This document shows positions 7,707 through 15,074 of a DNA stretch of 64,000 bases, one piece after another. Both the position numbers and the translations under genes were made by a program. Origin of the DNA: Novosphingobium sp. ZN18A2 (GTDB lineage Bacteria > Pseudomonadota > Alphaproteobacteria > Sphingomonadales > Sphingomonadaceae); NCBI RefSeq assembly GCF_036784765.1, contig NZ_CP136651.1, positions 2,480,001-2,544,000 on the forward strand, read 5' to 3'. The notes under the pieces were generated by a model. The model searched no databases, was not told the DNA's origin, and saw only the letters and a program-made list of their open reading frames with translations. Within the stretch, counting starts at the first letter, position 1; every line of letters starts with the position of its first letter.

Positions 7707-8153
7707 TCACCCTTCCTCGTTGTGCTTGTCAACGGCAGCGATCAGCTGCGCGGTGAGCCCTGCGAGCCTGCAGGCCATGGCAAGCTTGCGCGAGCGGCCC
7801 GCGACGCGGTCGCTGATCCCGCGTGCGGTCTCGAAGCAGTCCATGGCAAAGTCATACGTCTCGCAGGATAGCTGCTTGAGCATCTGTTTATGCGCTGAGC
7901 AGACCTCGCCGTCCGAGGCGCCCTCGAGCTGGAAGCGGCGGCGGGGCTCCACGTCCTCGATGCTGGGCTTGGTGCGCGGCGGATCTTCCTCCCAGTCCAC
8001 ATCGCGGTAGGGATTGTGCCTGGGCACGGGCTTGCCGTCGGTTGCCGGTCCGTCGCCGGCACCATTGCCCTGCCGGGACGGCTGTCGGTCCGTGTCGCCC
8101 AGCCCAGAATAGGTAGGCTCCTCGAACCTGCCAGGAATGTCATGCTTGTCCAT
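7707..8153 (-). CDS. unknown protein of the recombinase cassette
   Basis: A 148-residue protein from the ATG at 8153, with GGAGC eight bases upstream. The N-terminal half is polar and low in complexity (DTDRQPSRQGNGAGDG, WEEDPPRTKPSIEDV). The C-terminal half is helical, with QMLKQLSCETYDFAMDCFETARGISD and RKLAMACRLAGLTAQLIAAVDKH, resembling a small helical bundle. No family was recognised. Only 13 bp separate it from the HGGKGSGAP gene, so the two form an operon, divergent from the DUF2924/recombinase pair across a 331-bp gap. Confidence 0.55.
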   Translation of the reverse strand: MDKHDIPGRFEEPTYSGLGDTDRQPSRQGNGAGDGPATDGKPVPRHNPYRDVDWEEDPPRTKPSIEDVEPRRRFQLEGASDGEVCSAHKQMLKQLSCETYDFAMDCFETARGISDRVAGRSRKLAMACRLAGLTAQLIAAVDKHNEEG

Positions 8154-8484
8154 TGCCACTTGCTCCGCGTCGTTTCGCAGCAAGCGTGCTGTCACGACCT
8201 GCGGCGCGGCACCCAAAAATCGCATCGACACGCGGGTCGGCCATTTTGTCGGATCAACCCCATACACAGTAGCCAAGGCATCGTGGGCATACCCGCTCAC
8301 CGCTGCACAAGTCGTCGGACGTCGTCCCTCTTTCCGCTGGACTGCCGGCCGCCTTGCGGCTTGTGTGCCGGTGCAGATTCGCACCGGGGCATGGGTGCCC
8401 CGGTCCGCTCCGGCGCCGAGCGTCCGGAGCTCATGGTGGTGAGAAGCAGGATTGATCCTGTGCTGATGGAGCCACCCGAACGCG
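8154..8484. promoter_or_regulatory. divergent control region of the recombinase cassette, with hairpin
   Basis: This 331-bp gap separates two divergent gene pairs and must contain both promoters. The clearest structure is an inverted repeat at 8383-8404: ACCGGGGCA, four-base loop TGGG, TGCCCCGGT. A GGTGC-type repeat precedes it at about 8371-8386. I see no protein-coding frame with convincing composition. The hairpin could be an operator, a leader structure, or part of a recombination site. Confidence 0.45.
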
Positions 8485-8901
8485 ATGCAGACCCTCGACC
8501 TGGACGCCGAACTCACCGCCCTTCCCCATATGTCGCGCCCCCAGCTGCGCCAGCGCTGGATTGACCTCACCGGCGGCCCTGCCCCGCGCGTCAGCGCAGG
8601 GCTGATGCGCCTTGCGCTCGCCTACGAGTTGCAGGCCGCGGTGCACGGTACGATGTCGCAGCGCAGCGCCAGGCGCCTGGAACTCGCCGCCGGCGGCAAG
8701 GATGCGACACGAACGGCCAAGCGCCGGCTGGTGCGCGAATGGCACGGAACCTTGCACACCGTGACCATTGCCGAAGACGAGACCATCAGCTGGAACGGCA
8801 GGCAGTGGAACTCGCTGAGCCAGGTCGCGCGCGCCATCACCGGCACGCGCTGGTCGGGTCCGGCGTTCTTCGGATTGAAGACGCGCAAGGATGCGGCATG
8901 A
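8485..8901 (+). CDS. DUF2924 protein
   Basis: A 138-residue protein matching the DUF2924 pattern: short helical N-terminus (LRQRWIDLTGG), GLMRLALAYELQAAVHG, then a C-terminal beta-rich part with VREWHGTLHTVTI, ISWNGRQWNSLSQVARAITGTRWSGPAFFGL. The C-terminal part resembles small DNA-binding modules that accompany large serine recombinases in phages and islands. Its stop overlaps the recombinase start (ATGA at 8898-8901), so the two are translationally coupled. Proposed role, by context: accessory factor of the recombinase. Confidence 0.8.
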   Translation: MQTLDLDAELTALPHMSRPQLRQRWIDLTGGPAPRVSAGLMRLALAYELQAAVHGTMSQRSARRLELAAGGKDATRTAKRRLVREWHGTLHTVTIAEDETISWNGRQWNSLSQVARAITGTRWSGPAFFGLKTRKDAA

Positions 8902-10562
8902 CCCCGGTGCGCTGCGCGATCTATACAAGGAAGTCGAGCGACGAGGGCCTCGAACAGGGGTTCAACTCATTGGATGCCCAGCGCGAGGCCTGCGCCGCCT
9001 ACGTGATGAGTCAGGCGAGCGAAGGCTGGGAACTGTGCCCCGAACACTATGATGACGGCGGCATCTCGGGCGGCACGCTCGAGCGCCCTGCCCTCAAGCA
9101 GCTGCTTGCCGACATGGCGGCGGGCAAGATCGACATCATCGTCGTCTACAAGGTCGACCGGCTGACGCGCTCGCTGCTCGACTTCGCCAAGCTGGTCGAG
9201 GCGCTCGACAAGGCCGGCACCAGCTTCGTCTCGATCACCCAGTCGTTCAACACCGCCACCAGCATGGGACGCCTGACGCTCAACATGCTGCTGTCCTTCG
9301 CCCAGTTCGAGCGCGAGGTCACCGCCGAGCGCATCCGCGACAAGATCGCGGCCTCGAAGGCCAAGGGCATGTGGATGGGCGGGATCCCGCCGCTGGGTTA
9401 CGAGCCCGATGGGAGAAGCCTGAAGATCGTCGAGGACCATGCCGCGCTGATCCGTGATATCCATGCGCGCTACAGGAAGCTCGGCGCGGTGCGGCTCGTG
9501 GCCGACCAGCTGGTGGACGAGGCTATCCGCAAGCCGTTGCGCAACACGGCAGCGGGCAAGACCTACGGCGGCGGCTGGTTCTCGCGCGGCCAGCTCTATG
9601 CGATCCTCAGGAACCCGATCTATGCAGGATACATCGCGCACCATGGCAAGCTGCACCGCGGCGCGCACAAGGCGATCATTGCCCGCGAGGAATGGGACAA
9701 GGTCCAGAAGCAGCTCGACGGGAATGGAAACGGCAAGCAGGCCAGGACGCCGCGCGCGGCGTCGGCCCCGCTGGCAGGCCTGCTGGTCGACGAGGCCGGC
9801 GAGCCACTCGTTGCCACGCACACCCGCAAGGGCAGGCAGCGCTATACCTACTATGTCAGCAAGGTGCTCCAGCACGGAACACGCGATGCAGCCGACTCTG
9901 GCATGCGCATTCCCGCGCGCGAGATCGAGGACCTCGTGACCGGCGAACTCACGCGGCTGATCGAGGACCCGATCCGGTTTTGCGAACGAACCCGGCTCAA
10001 GTTCGATCCCGATGCCTTCGCCCCGTTCGTGACGCGGACCAAGGCGCTGGCCGAGAAGCTGGGCCGTTCGCGCACCAGCACGCTGCGCCCGCTACTGTCG
10101 CAAGTGCGCATCCTGCCCCGGAGCGTCGAGATCGCGCTTTCCGCCAAAGGCCTGCGCGCCGCGCTTGACCTGCCCGACGCTGAAGACCTCGCTGTCTCGC
10201 TCACCCTCACCTGCAATGTCCGCCTCACCCGCACCGGACGTGCGGTGCGGCTGGTTCACGACAACGGCGTCCCGATCAGGACCGGCGAGCCGGACCCTGC
10301 GCTCCTGCGTCTCCTGATGCGCGCCCGGGAATGGTGGGCGATGCTCGCCGAGGGCGAGTTCGACGTGACCACGCTCGCCAGGCGCGAAGGGGTCAACGAT
10401 TCCTACCTGTGCCGTGTCGTGAGGCTGGCCTTCCTCTCCCCGCAGGTCGTCGACGGCATCGTCGCGGGGAAATTGAAGCCCGGGATCGATATCACCGCGC
10501 TGCTCAAGGCCGGAACGATACAAGGCGACTGGGTCGAGCAAGGCCAGGCCTTGCTGCGGTGA
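8898..10562 (+). CDS. large serine recombinase
   Basis: A 554-residue large serine recombinase. The ATG at 8898 overlaps the DUF2924 stop; longer frames upstream are shadows. The N-terminal resolvase domain (residues 1-150) has AIYTRKSSDEG with the catalytic Ser13 in the YxRxS pattern, then VYKVDRLTRSLLDF and FAQFEREVTAERIRDKIAASK. The recombinase domain follows with GYIAHHGKLHRG, and a zinc-ribbon/coiled-coil-like region sits around residues 280-400. Known enzymes of this family cut and rejoin DNA at att sites to integrate or excise elements. The paired DUF2924 gene and the opposite-strand pair suggest a compact integrative cassette. An inverted repeat lies 22 bp after the stop. Confidence 0.9.
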   Translation: MTPVRCAIYTRKSSDEGLEQGFNSLDAQREACAAYVMSQASEGWELCPEHYDDGGISGGTLERPALKQLLADMAAGKIDIIVVYKVDRLTRSLLDFAKLVEALDKAGTSFVSITQSFNTATSMGRLTLNMLLSFAQFEREVTAERIRDKIAASKAKGMWMGGIPPLGYEPDGRSLKIVEDHAALIRDIHARYRKLGAVRLVADQLVDEAIRKPLRNTAAGKTYGGGWFSRGQLYAILRNPIYAGYIAHHGKLHRGAHKAIIAREEWDKVQKQLDGNGNGKQARTPRAASAPLAGLLVDEAGEPLVATHTRKGRQRYTYYVSKVLQHGTRDAADSGMRIPAREIEDLVTGELTRLIEDPIRFCERTRLKFDPDAFAPFVTRTKALAEKLGRSRTSTLRPLLSQVRILPRSVEIALSAKGLRAALDLPDAEDLAVSLTLTCNVRLTRTGRAVRLVHDNGVPIRTGEPDPALLRLLMRAREWWAMLAEGEFDVTTLARREGVNDSYLCRVVRLAFLSPQVVDGIVAGKLKPGIDITALLKAGTIQGDWVEQGQALLR

Positions 10563-10894
10563 TGACACGTTGACGGCACCTGCGATTCTGGTTCATTTTT
10601 AACCGTGAACCAGAATTATCACCCGGCCAATAGAGGCAAATCGATCCTTGCTGGTCAGCGGCTCAGTCTGGTTGACGGCCTCAATTTTGTTGACCCTAGT
10701 TGACTGGATCAGGGAATTTCTCCTCCGTCGGTCCGCCCGGTCAAAAACTCCCCGCAAATGCGACAACTAAACAGCCGCAATTGGAAAGCGTTGAACCCCG
10801 GGCATGCCAGGACTTCTGCGGCCTTCAGCGGCAACCTCGCGCTCGAGCGAGCGTCAACTTTGCGACAACAAATTGGCTGGATCGCGCAGGCCGA
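10563..10894. repeat. inverted repeat and GTTGAC copies downstream of the recombinase
   Basis: No gene is seen in this 332-bp gap. An 11-bp perfect inverted repeat lies at 10585-10595 (ATTCTGGTTCA) and 10606-10616, with a 10-base AT-rich loop. It could end transcription of the recombinase gene, although the T-run lies in the loop and not after the stem, or it could be a recombination site arm. The motif GTTGAC then occurs three times in the same direction at 10671, 10689 and 10699. Similar copies occur again around 11,850 and 12,000, on the other side of the NUDIX regulator gene. Confidence 0.6.
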
Positions 10895-11563
10895 TCATGG
10901 TTTAGCCAGTTCAAACACCTTGGCCGGCCGATGCGCACCGCCCCGGACATATTTCGTGGGCTTGAGTTTGCTGCCGTCCGAAAATATCCGCTCGAGCATT
11001 CGCTTGCGGAAGAGAGGCTTGTTCAAGCTGCGATTGAGCACCGCCTCGTGCGCCTGCTGCAACTCGAGCAGCGTAAAGTATCCCGGAACAAGCTGAAAAC
11101 CGAGCATCGACCAATCGAGGATCCGGCGCAGATGGCGCACGGCCTCGACAATGATCTCGTCATGATCGAGCCCGGCCCTGACACTCAGCCCACCAAGGCT
11201 CAGGTGTGGCTGGGCCAGTTCGTCGTGAACCTCGACTTCGATCAATTGCATTTCGTGGGACACGCCCACGTGAGGCAAGATCCATGCTGACTGCACGGTT
11301 CCAAGGAAGCCGACACTTGCCATCCACCCCCGCGGGTCGCGTCCGGGATCGGCGAAGGTGTGGAATTGCTCCACCTTCACATCGACCGGTCCAACCTGGT
11401 CCATGAGAATGCTGTTGGCCTGATGTTCAAGCCTGGTCGGTCGTTGGACAAACGCGCCAGGAAGATAGAACAGCCCATCTTCTCGCTCTCGCATCACCAC
11501 ATGGAGCGAGCCTTCATGCACGGTGAGGAGAACAATCTCGATTGAAAGCTGCAGCGGCGACAC
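10895..11563 (-). CDS. NUDIX-type transcriptional regulator, NrtR-like
   Basis: About 222 residues from the GTG at 11563 (VSPLQLSIEIVLL); a TTG at 11584 is possible but has no ribosome-binding site. Residues 1-130 form a NUDIX-like fold (IEIVLLTVHEG, REREDGLFYLPGAFV), but the catalytic NUDIX box is degenerate. The rest is a winged-helix-like domain (GFQLVPGYFTLLELQQAHEAV, FRKRMLERIF, RPAKVFEL). This arrangement is that of NrtR, which senses ADP-ribose and controls NAD metabolism genes in other bacteria. No NAD biosynthesis gene is nearby. It is isolated between two non-coding stretches rich in GTTGAC motifs, which suggests recent transfer. Confidence 0.8.
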   Translation of the reverse strand: MSPLQLSIEIVLLTVHEGSLHVVMREREDGLFYLPGAFVQRPTRLEHQANSILMDQVGPVDVKVEQFHTFADPGRDPRGWMASVGFLGTVQSAWILPHVGVSHEMQLIEVEVHDELAQPHLSLGGLSVRAGLDHDEIIVEAVRHLRRILDWSMLGFQLVPGYFTLLELQQAHEAVLNRSLNKPLFRKRMLERIFSDGSKLKPTKYVRGGAHRPAKVFELAKP

Positions 11564-12338
11564 GGCGGAGATTGCCCTCTGCAACTACGGTTGGGTCAGT
11601 GCATTGATCAAGCAGATCACGTCGCTGCACGCAATACATTGCAAAATCAATTATCTGCTGGACTGCCCGCGACCTTGCCCGCATGTGATGCTGTGTGATC
11701 GAGTCTCGGCAATGAAACTCATCAGCACACGTTGTCAGATCCGCACGACGGTCGGCACAATCACCAAATCCCGGCTCCAGAAAGGCCATCACCCCGCAAG
11801 CGCGAGATCGCGTCATTGCAGCGTTGTAGTTGTCGCCACTATCGCCATGTTGACTCTTCCCTTTTTTTGTCCGCCGAACGGTCAACCCGTCCGGGTTATA
11901 ACTCAAGACAAAAAAGCGGCGTTCGAGCGCTGGGAGCGCCACGAGGCCAGCAAAACTGCCATTTTTTCGACATCAGGGTGGCGCCCCCAATCATGTTGAC
12001 CGTTATTGACCCGACAACTTCGGTTATGTTGACCGTGGTTGTCAGGTCAACTTTTCCGCCTCCGAGACAACCAACTGCGCTGCAATGTCGCAGCGCCATT
12101 TTCCACCGCCTGTGGAGGGCCCTCGCCCCACCGATAACGGCGCCGATGGCTGACATTTGTTCGACCTGTGGGGCTCGCGCAGGAAGGGCGCATTCTCTCT
12201 GCCGGGGTGCGCGGAGAACAGGCGTCGGAAGCGTCGCAGTTGATTGCTCTCTGACAGTCAATCTGCTGCCCGAAGCCCGCGCAATTTCGCGGTCTTCTCT
12301 GGCGCTCTCCGGACTGGTAGCTGAGCCAAGGGGCTAGG
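11564..12338. other. 775-bp non-coding stretch with GTTGAC repeats beside tRNA-Ser
   Basis: No convincing gene. Frames here lack codon-position bias and recognisable motifs. The most ordered part is 11994-12051: TGTTGACCGT occurs at 11994-12003 and again at 12027-12036, 33 bp apart, each followed by a TTGAC/TTGTC-like half (12005, 12038), and an inverted GTCAAC closes the set at 12046-12051. Another TGTTGAC is at 11848. Closely spaced directly repeated sites of this kind are known from the ends of Tn7/Mu-type transposons, but no transposase of that type is in the window. The stretch ends at the tRNA gene and looks like the right border of the accessory region. Confidence 0.5.
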
Positions 12339-12429
12339 TGGCGGAGCGGGAGGGATTCGAACCCTCGATACGGGGTTACCGTATACACACTTTCCAGGCG
12401 TGCGCCTTCGACCACTCGGCCACCGCTCC
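12339..12429 (-). tRNA. tRNA-Ser (anticodon GGA)
   Basis: Read on the minus strand the gene begins GGAGCGGTGGCCGAGTGG and ends CCGCTCC-G-CCA, giving a perfect seven-base-pair acceptor stem with encoded CCA. The anticodon loop is CTGGAAA (anticodon GGA, reading UCC/UCU). The T arm GGGTTCGAATCCC is canonical. The 91-nt length and a long variable arm (TATACGGTAACCCCGTAT region) are typical of serine tRNA. It lies at the border between accessory DNA on the left and core genes on the right; tRNA-Ser genes are frequent island integration sites. Confidence 0.97.
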
Positions 12430-12563
12430 GCATGTCCTTCCGGCCAAGGCCACCGGGACAAGGGTTGCGCACCTAGCCGCGTGCGGGCGGCTTGGCAAGC
12501 GGGGCCGTGCATGGTTTGCAGGCACATCTTGAACAGCGGGTCCGCGCGCGCCAGATTATCGCG

Positions 12564-12968
12564 GTGACGCACCTCTTCCCCCACGATCCCACCGCGCACG
12601 AGATAGAGCGCATCGCGAGGAAGGCGATGTTGGGCCTTCCCTTGGAATTCCAGCGCACACTGGACGAAATCGTATTGCAGGTGGAAGAGTTCGCCGACCG
12701 CGAAACGCTTGAGAAAATGGGCATCGCCAGCCGCTGGCAATTGATCGGCCTGTACCAGGGCATCCCGCTGACAGAGCGCAGCATCGGCATGACCGGCCGT
12801 TTTCCCGACCGTATCCGCCTGTTCCGCCAGCCGCTGCTGGCCGACTGGCGCTCGCGCCCCGGCGAAACGCTGGAGCGCGTGGTCGCCCACGTGCTGATCC
12901 ACGAGGTGGGGCACCACTTCGGCCTTTCGGACGGGGATATGTACGGGCTGGAGGACGAGCCGGAGTAG
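12564..12968 (+). CDS. minimal zinc metallopeptidase (zincin, PF06262 type)
   Basis: About 134 residues from the GTG at 12564 (VTHLFPHDPTAHEIE); the longer TTG start at 12492 adds residues unlike the family. The only catalytic signature is HEVGHHFGLSDGDM, where HExxH binds zinc and the following His/Asp complete the site. Upstream, ERSIGMTGRFPDRIRLFRQPLLADW matches the family fold. Proteins of this group are small cytoplasmic single-domain zincins, common in Actinobacteria and Alphaproteobacteria. Their substrates are unknown. There is no signal peptide. It starts 135 bp from the tRNA-Ser gene. Confidence 0.85.
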   Translation: MTHLFPHDPTAHEIERIARKAMLGLPLEFQRTLDEIVLQVEEFADRETLEKMGIASRWQLIGLYQGIPLTERSIGMTGRFPDRIRLFRQPLLADWRSRPGETLERVVAHVLIHEVGHHFGLSDGDMYGLEDEPE

Positions 12969-13012
12969 GGCGCGGGCGGAATCGCCACGCCCGTGCGTTT
13001 GCCCACCCCTGC

Positions 13013-13075
13013 CCCCTCCCGCAAGCGGGAGGGGAAATTCGGTCGCGTGTTCTCCCCTCCCGCTTGCGGGAGGGG
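13013..13075. repeat. two dispersed 22-bp palindromes in tandem
   Basis: Two palindromes of the type CCCCTCCCGC..GCGGGAGGGG lie at 13013-13034 (centre AA) and 13054-13075 (centre TT), separated by 19 bp. They are in opposite orientation, so together they form a larger inverted repeat. The same 22-mer occurs at 14587-14608 and 46169-46190. They sit between the zincin gene and the cyclophilin gene and look like REP-type intergenic repeats. Confidence 0.85.
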
Positions 13076-13139
13076 CTGTGAGACTTGTCGAGCGTAGCGA
13101 GGCTAGTCGCAGCGGGGTGGGCGTGGCAGAACTCTTGCC

Positions 13140-14105
13140 ATGAAGATACCGCTGCTTGCCCTCGCCGCGCTCACCCTCACCGCTCCCGCGCTGGCTGACG
13201 AGTCGAAACCTGCGCCCTCCCCCAATGAAATCGTCGAGGCCGCTCCCGCCTCGGACTGGGTGACGATCGCGCCGTCTGACCTCATCGTGATGGACCTCGC
13301 GCCTGACCGTGACGGCAACAAGCGCCGCGTGGTGATCCAGTTGATGCCGCCGCCATTTTCGCAAGGGTGGATCGGCAACATCCGCAAACTGGCCGAAGCG
13401 CACTGGTGGGACGGCACCGCAATCACGCGGGTGCAGGACAATTACGTGGTGCAATGGGGCGATCCCGATGCGGAGGACAAGGCGAAGGCCAGGCCGTTGC
13501 CGGCGGGCCTGACGAGCGTGCCGGAGAGCGAATATTCATCCTCTTCGTCACAGATCTGGCCGATCATCAAATCCGCAATTGGACATGAAACGATTGGAAC
13601 GCCGCCGCCTGCACATCCGGTTGTCCTGAAGGATCCTTATGCCGATTCTTCGCTGGACTGGCACGGCTGGCCAATCGGAACAGACGGCGGGCGGATGTGG
13701 CCCATCCACTGCTACGGCATGGTCGGCGTCGGCCGGAACTATTCACCTGACACCGGATCGGGCGCCGAGCTCTACACCGTGATCGGCACACCGCCGCGCC
13801 ATCTTGATCGCAACATCGCGCTGGTGGGCCGGGTAATCGAGGGGATGGAATACCTCTCCAGCCTGCCGCGCGGGCATGGGCTATTGGGGTTCTACCGCAA
13901 CCCCGAACACCGCGTGCCGATCCGGTCGATCCGGCTGGGCTACGAAGCAAGCGGCCTGCCCGCCTATCAATACCTTTCCACCGAAAGCACCGCTTTCGCT
14001 AAATATGAAGACGCCCGCGCGAACCGGCGCGATCCGTTCTTTATCCATCCGGCAGGCGGCGCGGACATCTGCAACGTTCCCGTCCCCGTCCGCCGCGCGC
14101 CGTGA
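13140..14105 (+). CDS. secreted cyclophilin-type peptidyl-prolyl isomerase
   Basis: A 321-residue protein with a clear signal peptide (MKIPLLALAALTLTAPALA, cleavage after ALA-DE), so it acts in the periplasm. The cyclophilin domain is divergent: LVVIQLMPPPFSQ at the start of the fold, AHWWDGTAITRVQDNYVVQWGDP (the family usually has FYDGTxFHRVIxxFMIQGGDP), and TVIGTPPRHLDRNIALVGRVIEGMEYL. Large insertions separate the blocks. Known cyclophilins catalyse cis-trans isomerisation of X-Pro bonds and assist folding of exported proteins. The catalytic Arg of HRV is present as TRV. The GTG of the next gene overlaps its stop. Confidence 0.85.
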   Translation: MKIPLLALAALTLTAPALADESKPAPSPNEIVEAAPASDWVTIAPSDLIVMDLAPDRDGNKRRVVIQLMPPPFSQGWIGNIRKLAEAHWWDGTAITRVQDNYVVQWGDPDAEDKAKARPLPAGLTSVPESEYSSSSSQIWPIIKSAIGHETIGTPPPAHPVVLKDPYADSSLDWHGWPIGTDGGRMWPIHCYGMVGVGRNYSPDTGSGAELYTVIGTPPRHLDRNIALVGRVIEGMEYLSSLPRGHGLLGFYRNPEHRVPIRSIRLGYEASGLPAYQYLSTESTAFAKYEDARANRRDPFFIHPAGGADICNVPVPVRRAP

Positions 14106-14452
14106 CCCTTCGGCAAGCTCAGGGCAATCGGGAATCGCTTTGCCACGCCGGCCCGCTGTGGCGCTGGACCGGCCAGAGCGGCACCGGCAGCTGGCATTTT
14201 CTGTCGATAGACGGCGCCGCGGGCGAGGAACTGTCGGCCACCGCGCTGATGCGGCGGCTGGAAGGGATGACGCGCGGCTGGGGTTCGCTCAAGGTCACGG
14301 CAACGCTGGGACACAGCCGTTGGACGACATCGGTATTCCCGCAGAAGAACGACGGGCAGACCACCTGGCTGCTCCCCGTCAAACTGGCGATACGCAAGGC
14401 CGAGGATGTGGCCGAGGGCGACGAGGTATCGGTGACGCTGGAGGTGCTTTAG
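14102..14452 (+). CDS. DUF1905 protein
   Basis: Up to 116 residues. The conserved part is LWRWTGQSGTGSWHFLSI, ALMRRLEGMTRGWGSLKVTATLG, TSVFPQKNDGQTTWLLPVKLAIRKAEDVAEGD, which is the DUF1905 beta-barrel pattern. Function unknown. The frame opens at a GTG (14102) that overlaps the cyclophilin stop, but the first 12 or so codons are made from a CTTCGGCAAGCTCAGG segment that looks like a dispersed repeat, so the true start may be a little later at a non-ATG codon. Coupling to the cyclophilin gene is by overlap only. Confidence 0.75.
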   Translation: MTLRQAQGNRESLCHAGPLWRWTGQSGTGSWHFLSIDGAAGEELSATALMRRLEGMTRGWGSLKVTATLGHSRWTTSVFPQKNDGQTTWLLPVKLAIRKAEDVAEGDEVSVTLEVL

Positions 14453-14566
14453 CGGCGGGGAAATAGCAGCGGCTATCCGGGAGCAATTGGGTCAGGTCGA
14501 ACGGCGGAAATTACGGGGTTGGCTGCCCTCGCACATTTGCCTACCCCGCTGCGACTAGCACCACCT

Positions 14567-14608
14567 GCGGCGGCGCAAGTCTCGCTCCCCTCCCGCTTGC
14601 GGGAGGGG
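14567..14608. repeat. dispersed palindromic repeat, copy with shared flank
   Basis: The 22-bp palindrome is at 14587-14608. Unlike the pair at 13.0 kb it shares a longer flank (GGCGGCGCAA.TCTCGCTCCC before and GGGTTGGGGG after) with the copy at 46,149-46,200. This shows a larger repeat unit of about 60 bp. It lies in the 230-bp gap between the DUF1905 gene and the VOC gene, in which I see nothing else. Confidence 0.8.
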
Positions 14609-14683
14609 TTGGGGGTGGGCCGGCGCAACTTTCGCTTTCGGTCGGAAACACCGGATAGCGATAACCGCATCCGTCCGCGCGGC

Positions 14684-15070
14684 CTAAACCCTCTGCATCA
14701 GTTCTATGCGGTTGCCGAAGGGATCGTGGATGTCACCGCGGATATAGCCGTCAAGCGGCTTGCCTTCGGAAAAGTCGATCCCGCGCGCCTCCAGCCGGGC
14801 GACAAGTGCGGCAAGGTCATCCACCAGAAGGGCCGCGTGCGCCTTGCGCGAGGGGAAGAAGGAATCCTCCACGCCCATGTGGATGTGCGCCGCGCCGCCT
14901 TCGAACCAGCACCCGCCGTTGAGCGCAAGATGCGGCGGTTTCGGCACTTCGGTCAGCCCCAGCACTTCGCCATAGAACAGGCGCGCATCGGCCTCTCCGC
15001 CGTGGGGCATGGCCATCTGCACGTGATCGAGGCCGACCACCCTGCCCACGCGGGTTTTCGCGTCCGTCAT
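14684..15070 (-). CDS. VOC-superfamily (glyoxalase/dioxygenase-like) protein
   Basis: A 128-residue single VOC domain. It opens with VVGLDHVQMAMP (first metal ligand His) and RLFYGEVLGLTEVP, continues with HIHMGVEDSFF (second His region) and closes with GYIRGDIHDPFGNRIELMQ, the Glu-containing DPxGNxxEL motif typical of the family. Such proteins bind a divalent metal and act as isomerases, dioxygenases or resistance proteins; this one cannot be assigned more closely. It lies only 4 bp after the rsh stop on the same strand, so it is likely co-transcribed with rsh. Confidence 0.8.
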   Translation of the reverse strand: MTDAKTRVGRVVGLDHVQMAMPHGGEADARLFYGEVLGLTEVPKPPHLALNGGCWFEGGAAHIHMGVEDSFFPSRKAHAALLVDDLAALVARLEARGIDFSEGKPLDGYIRGDIHDPFGNRIELMQRV

Positions 15071-15074
15071 CGCC

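Noticed and set aside
11514..11942. 142-residue minus-strand frame next to the NUDIX regulator
   Set aside because: Cys/Arg-rich, no recognisable fold, crosses repeat elements, and lacks a ribosome-binding site.
12047..13454. 398- and 141-residue minus-strand frames across tRNA-Ser and the zincin gene
   Set aside because: They cover a tRNA gene and are antisense to real genes, so they are shadows.
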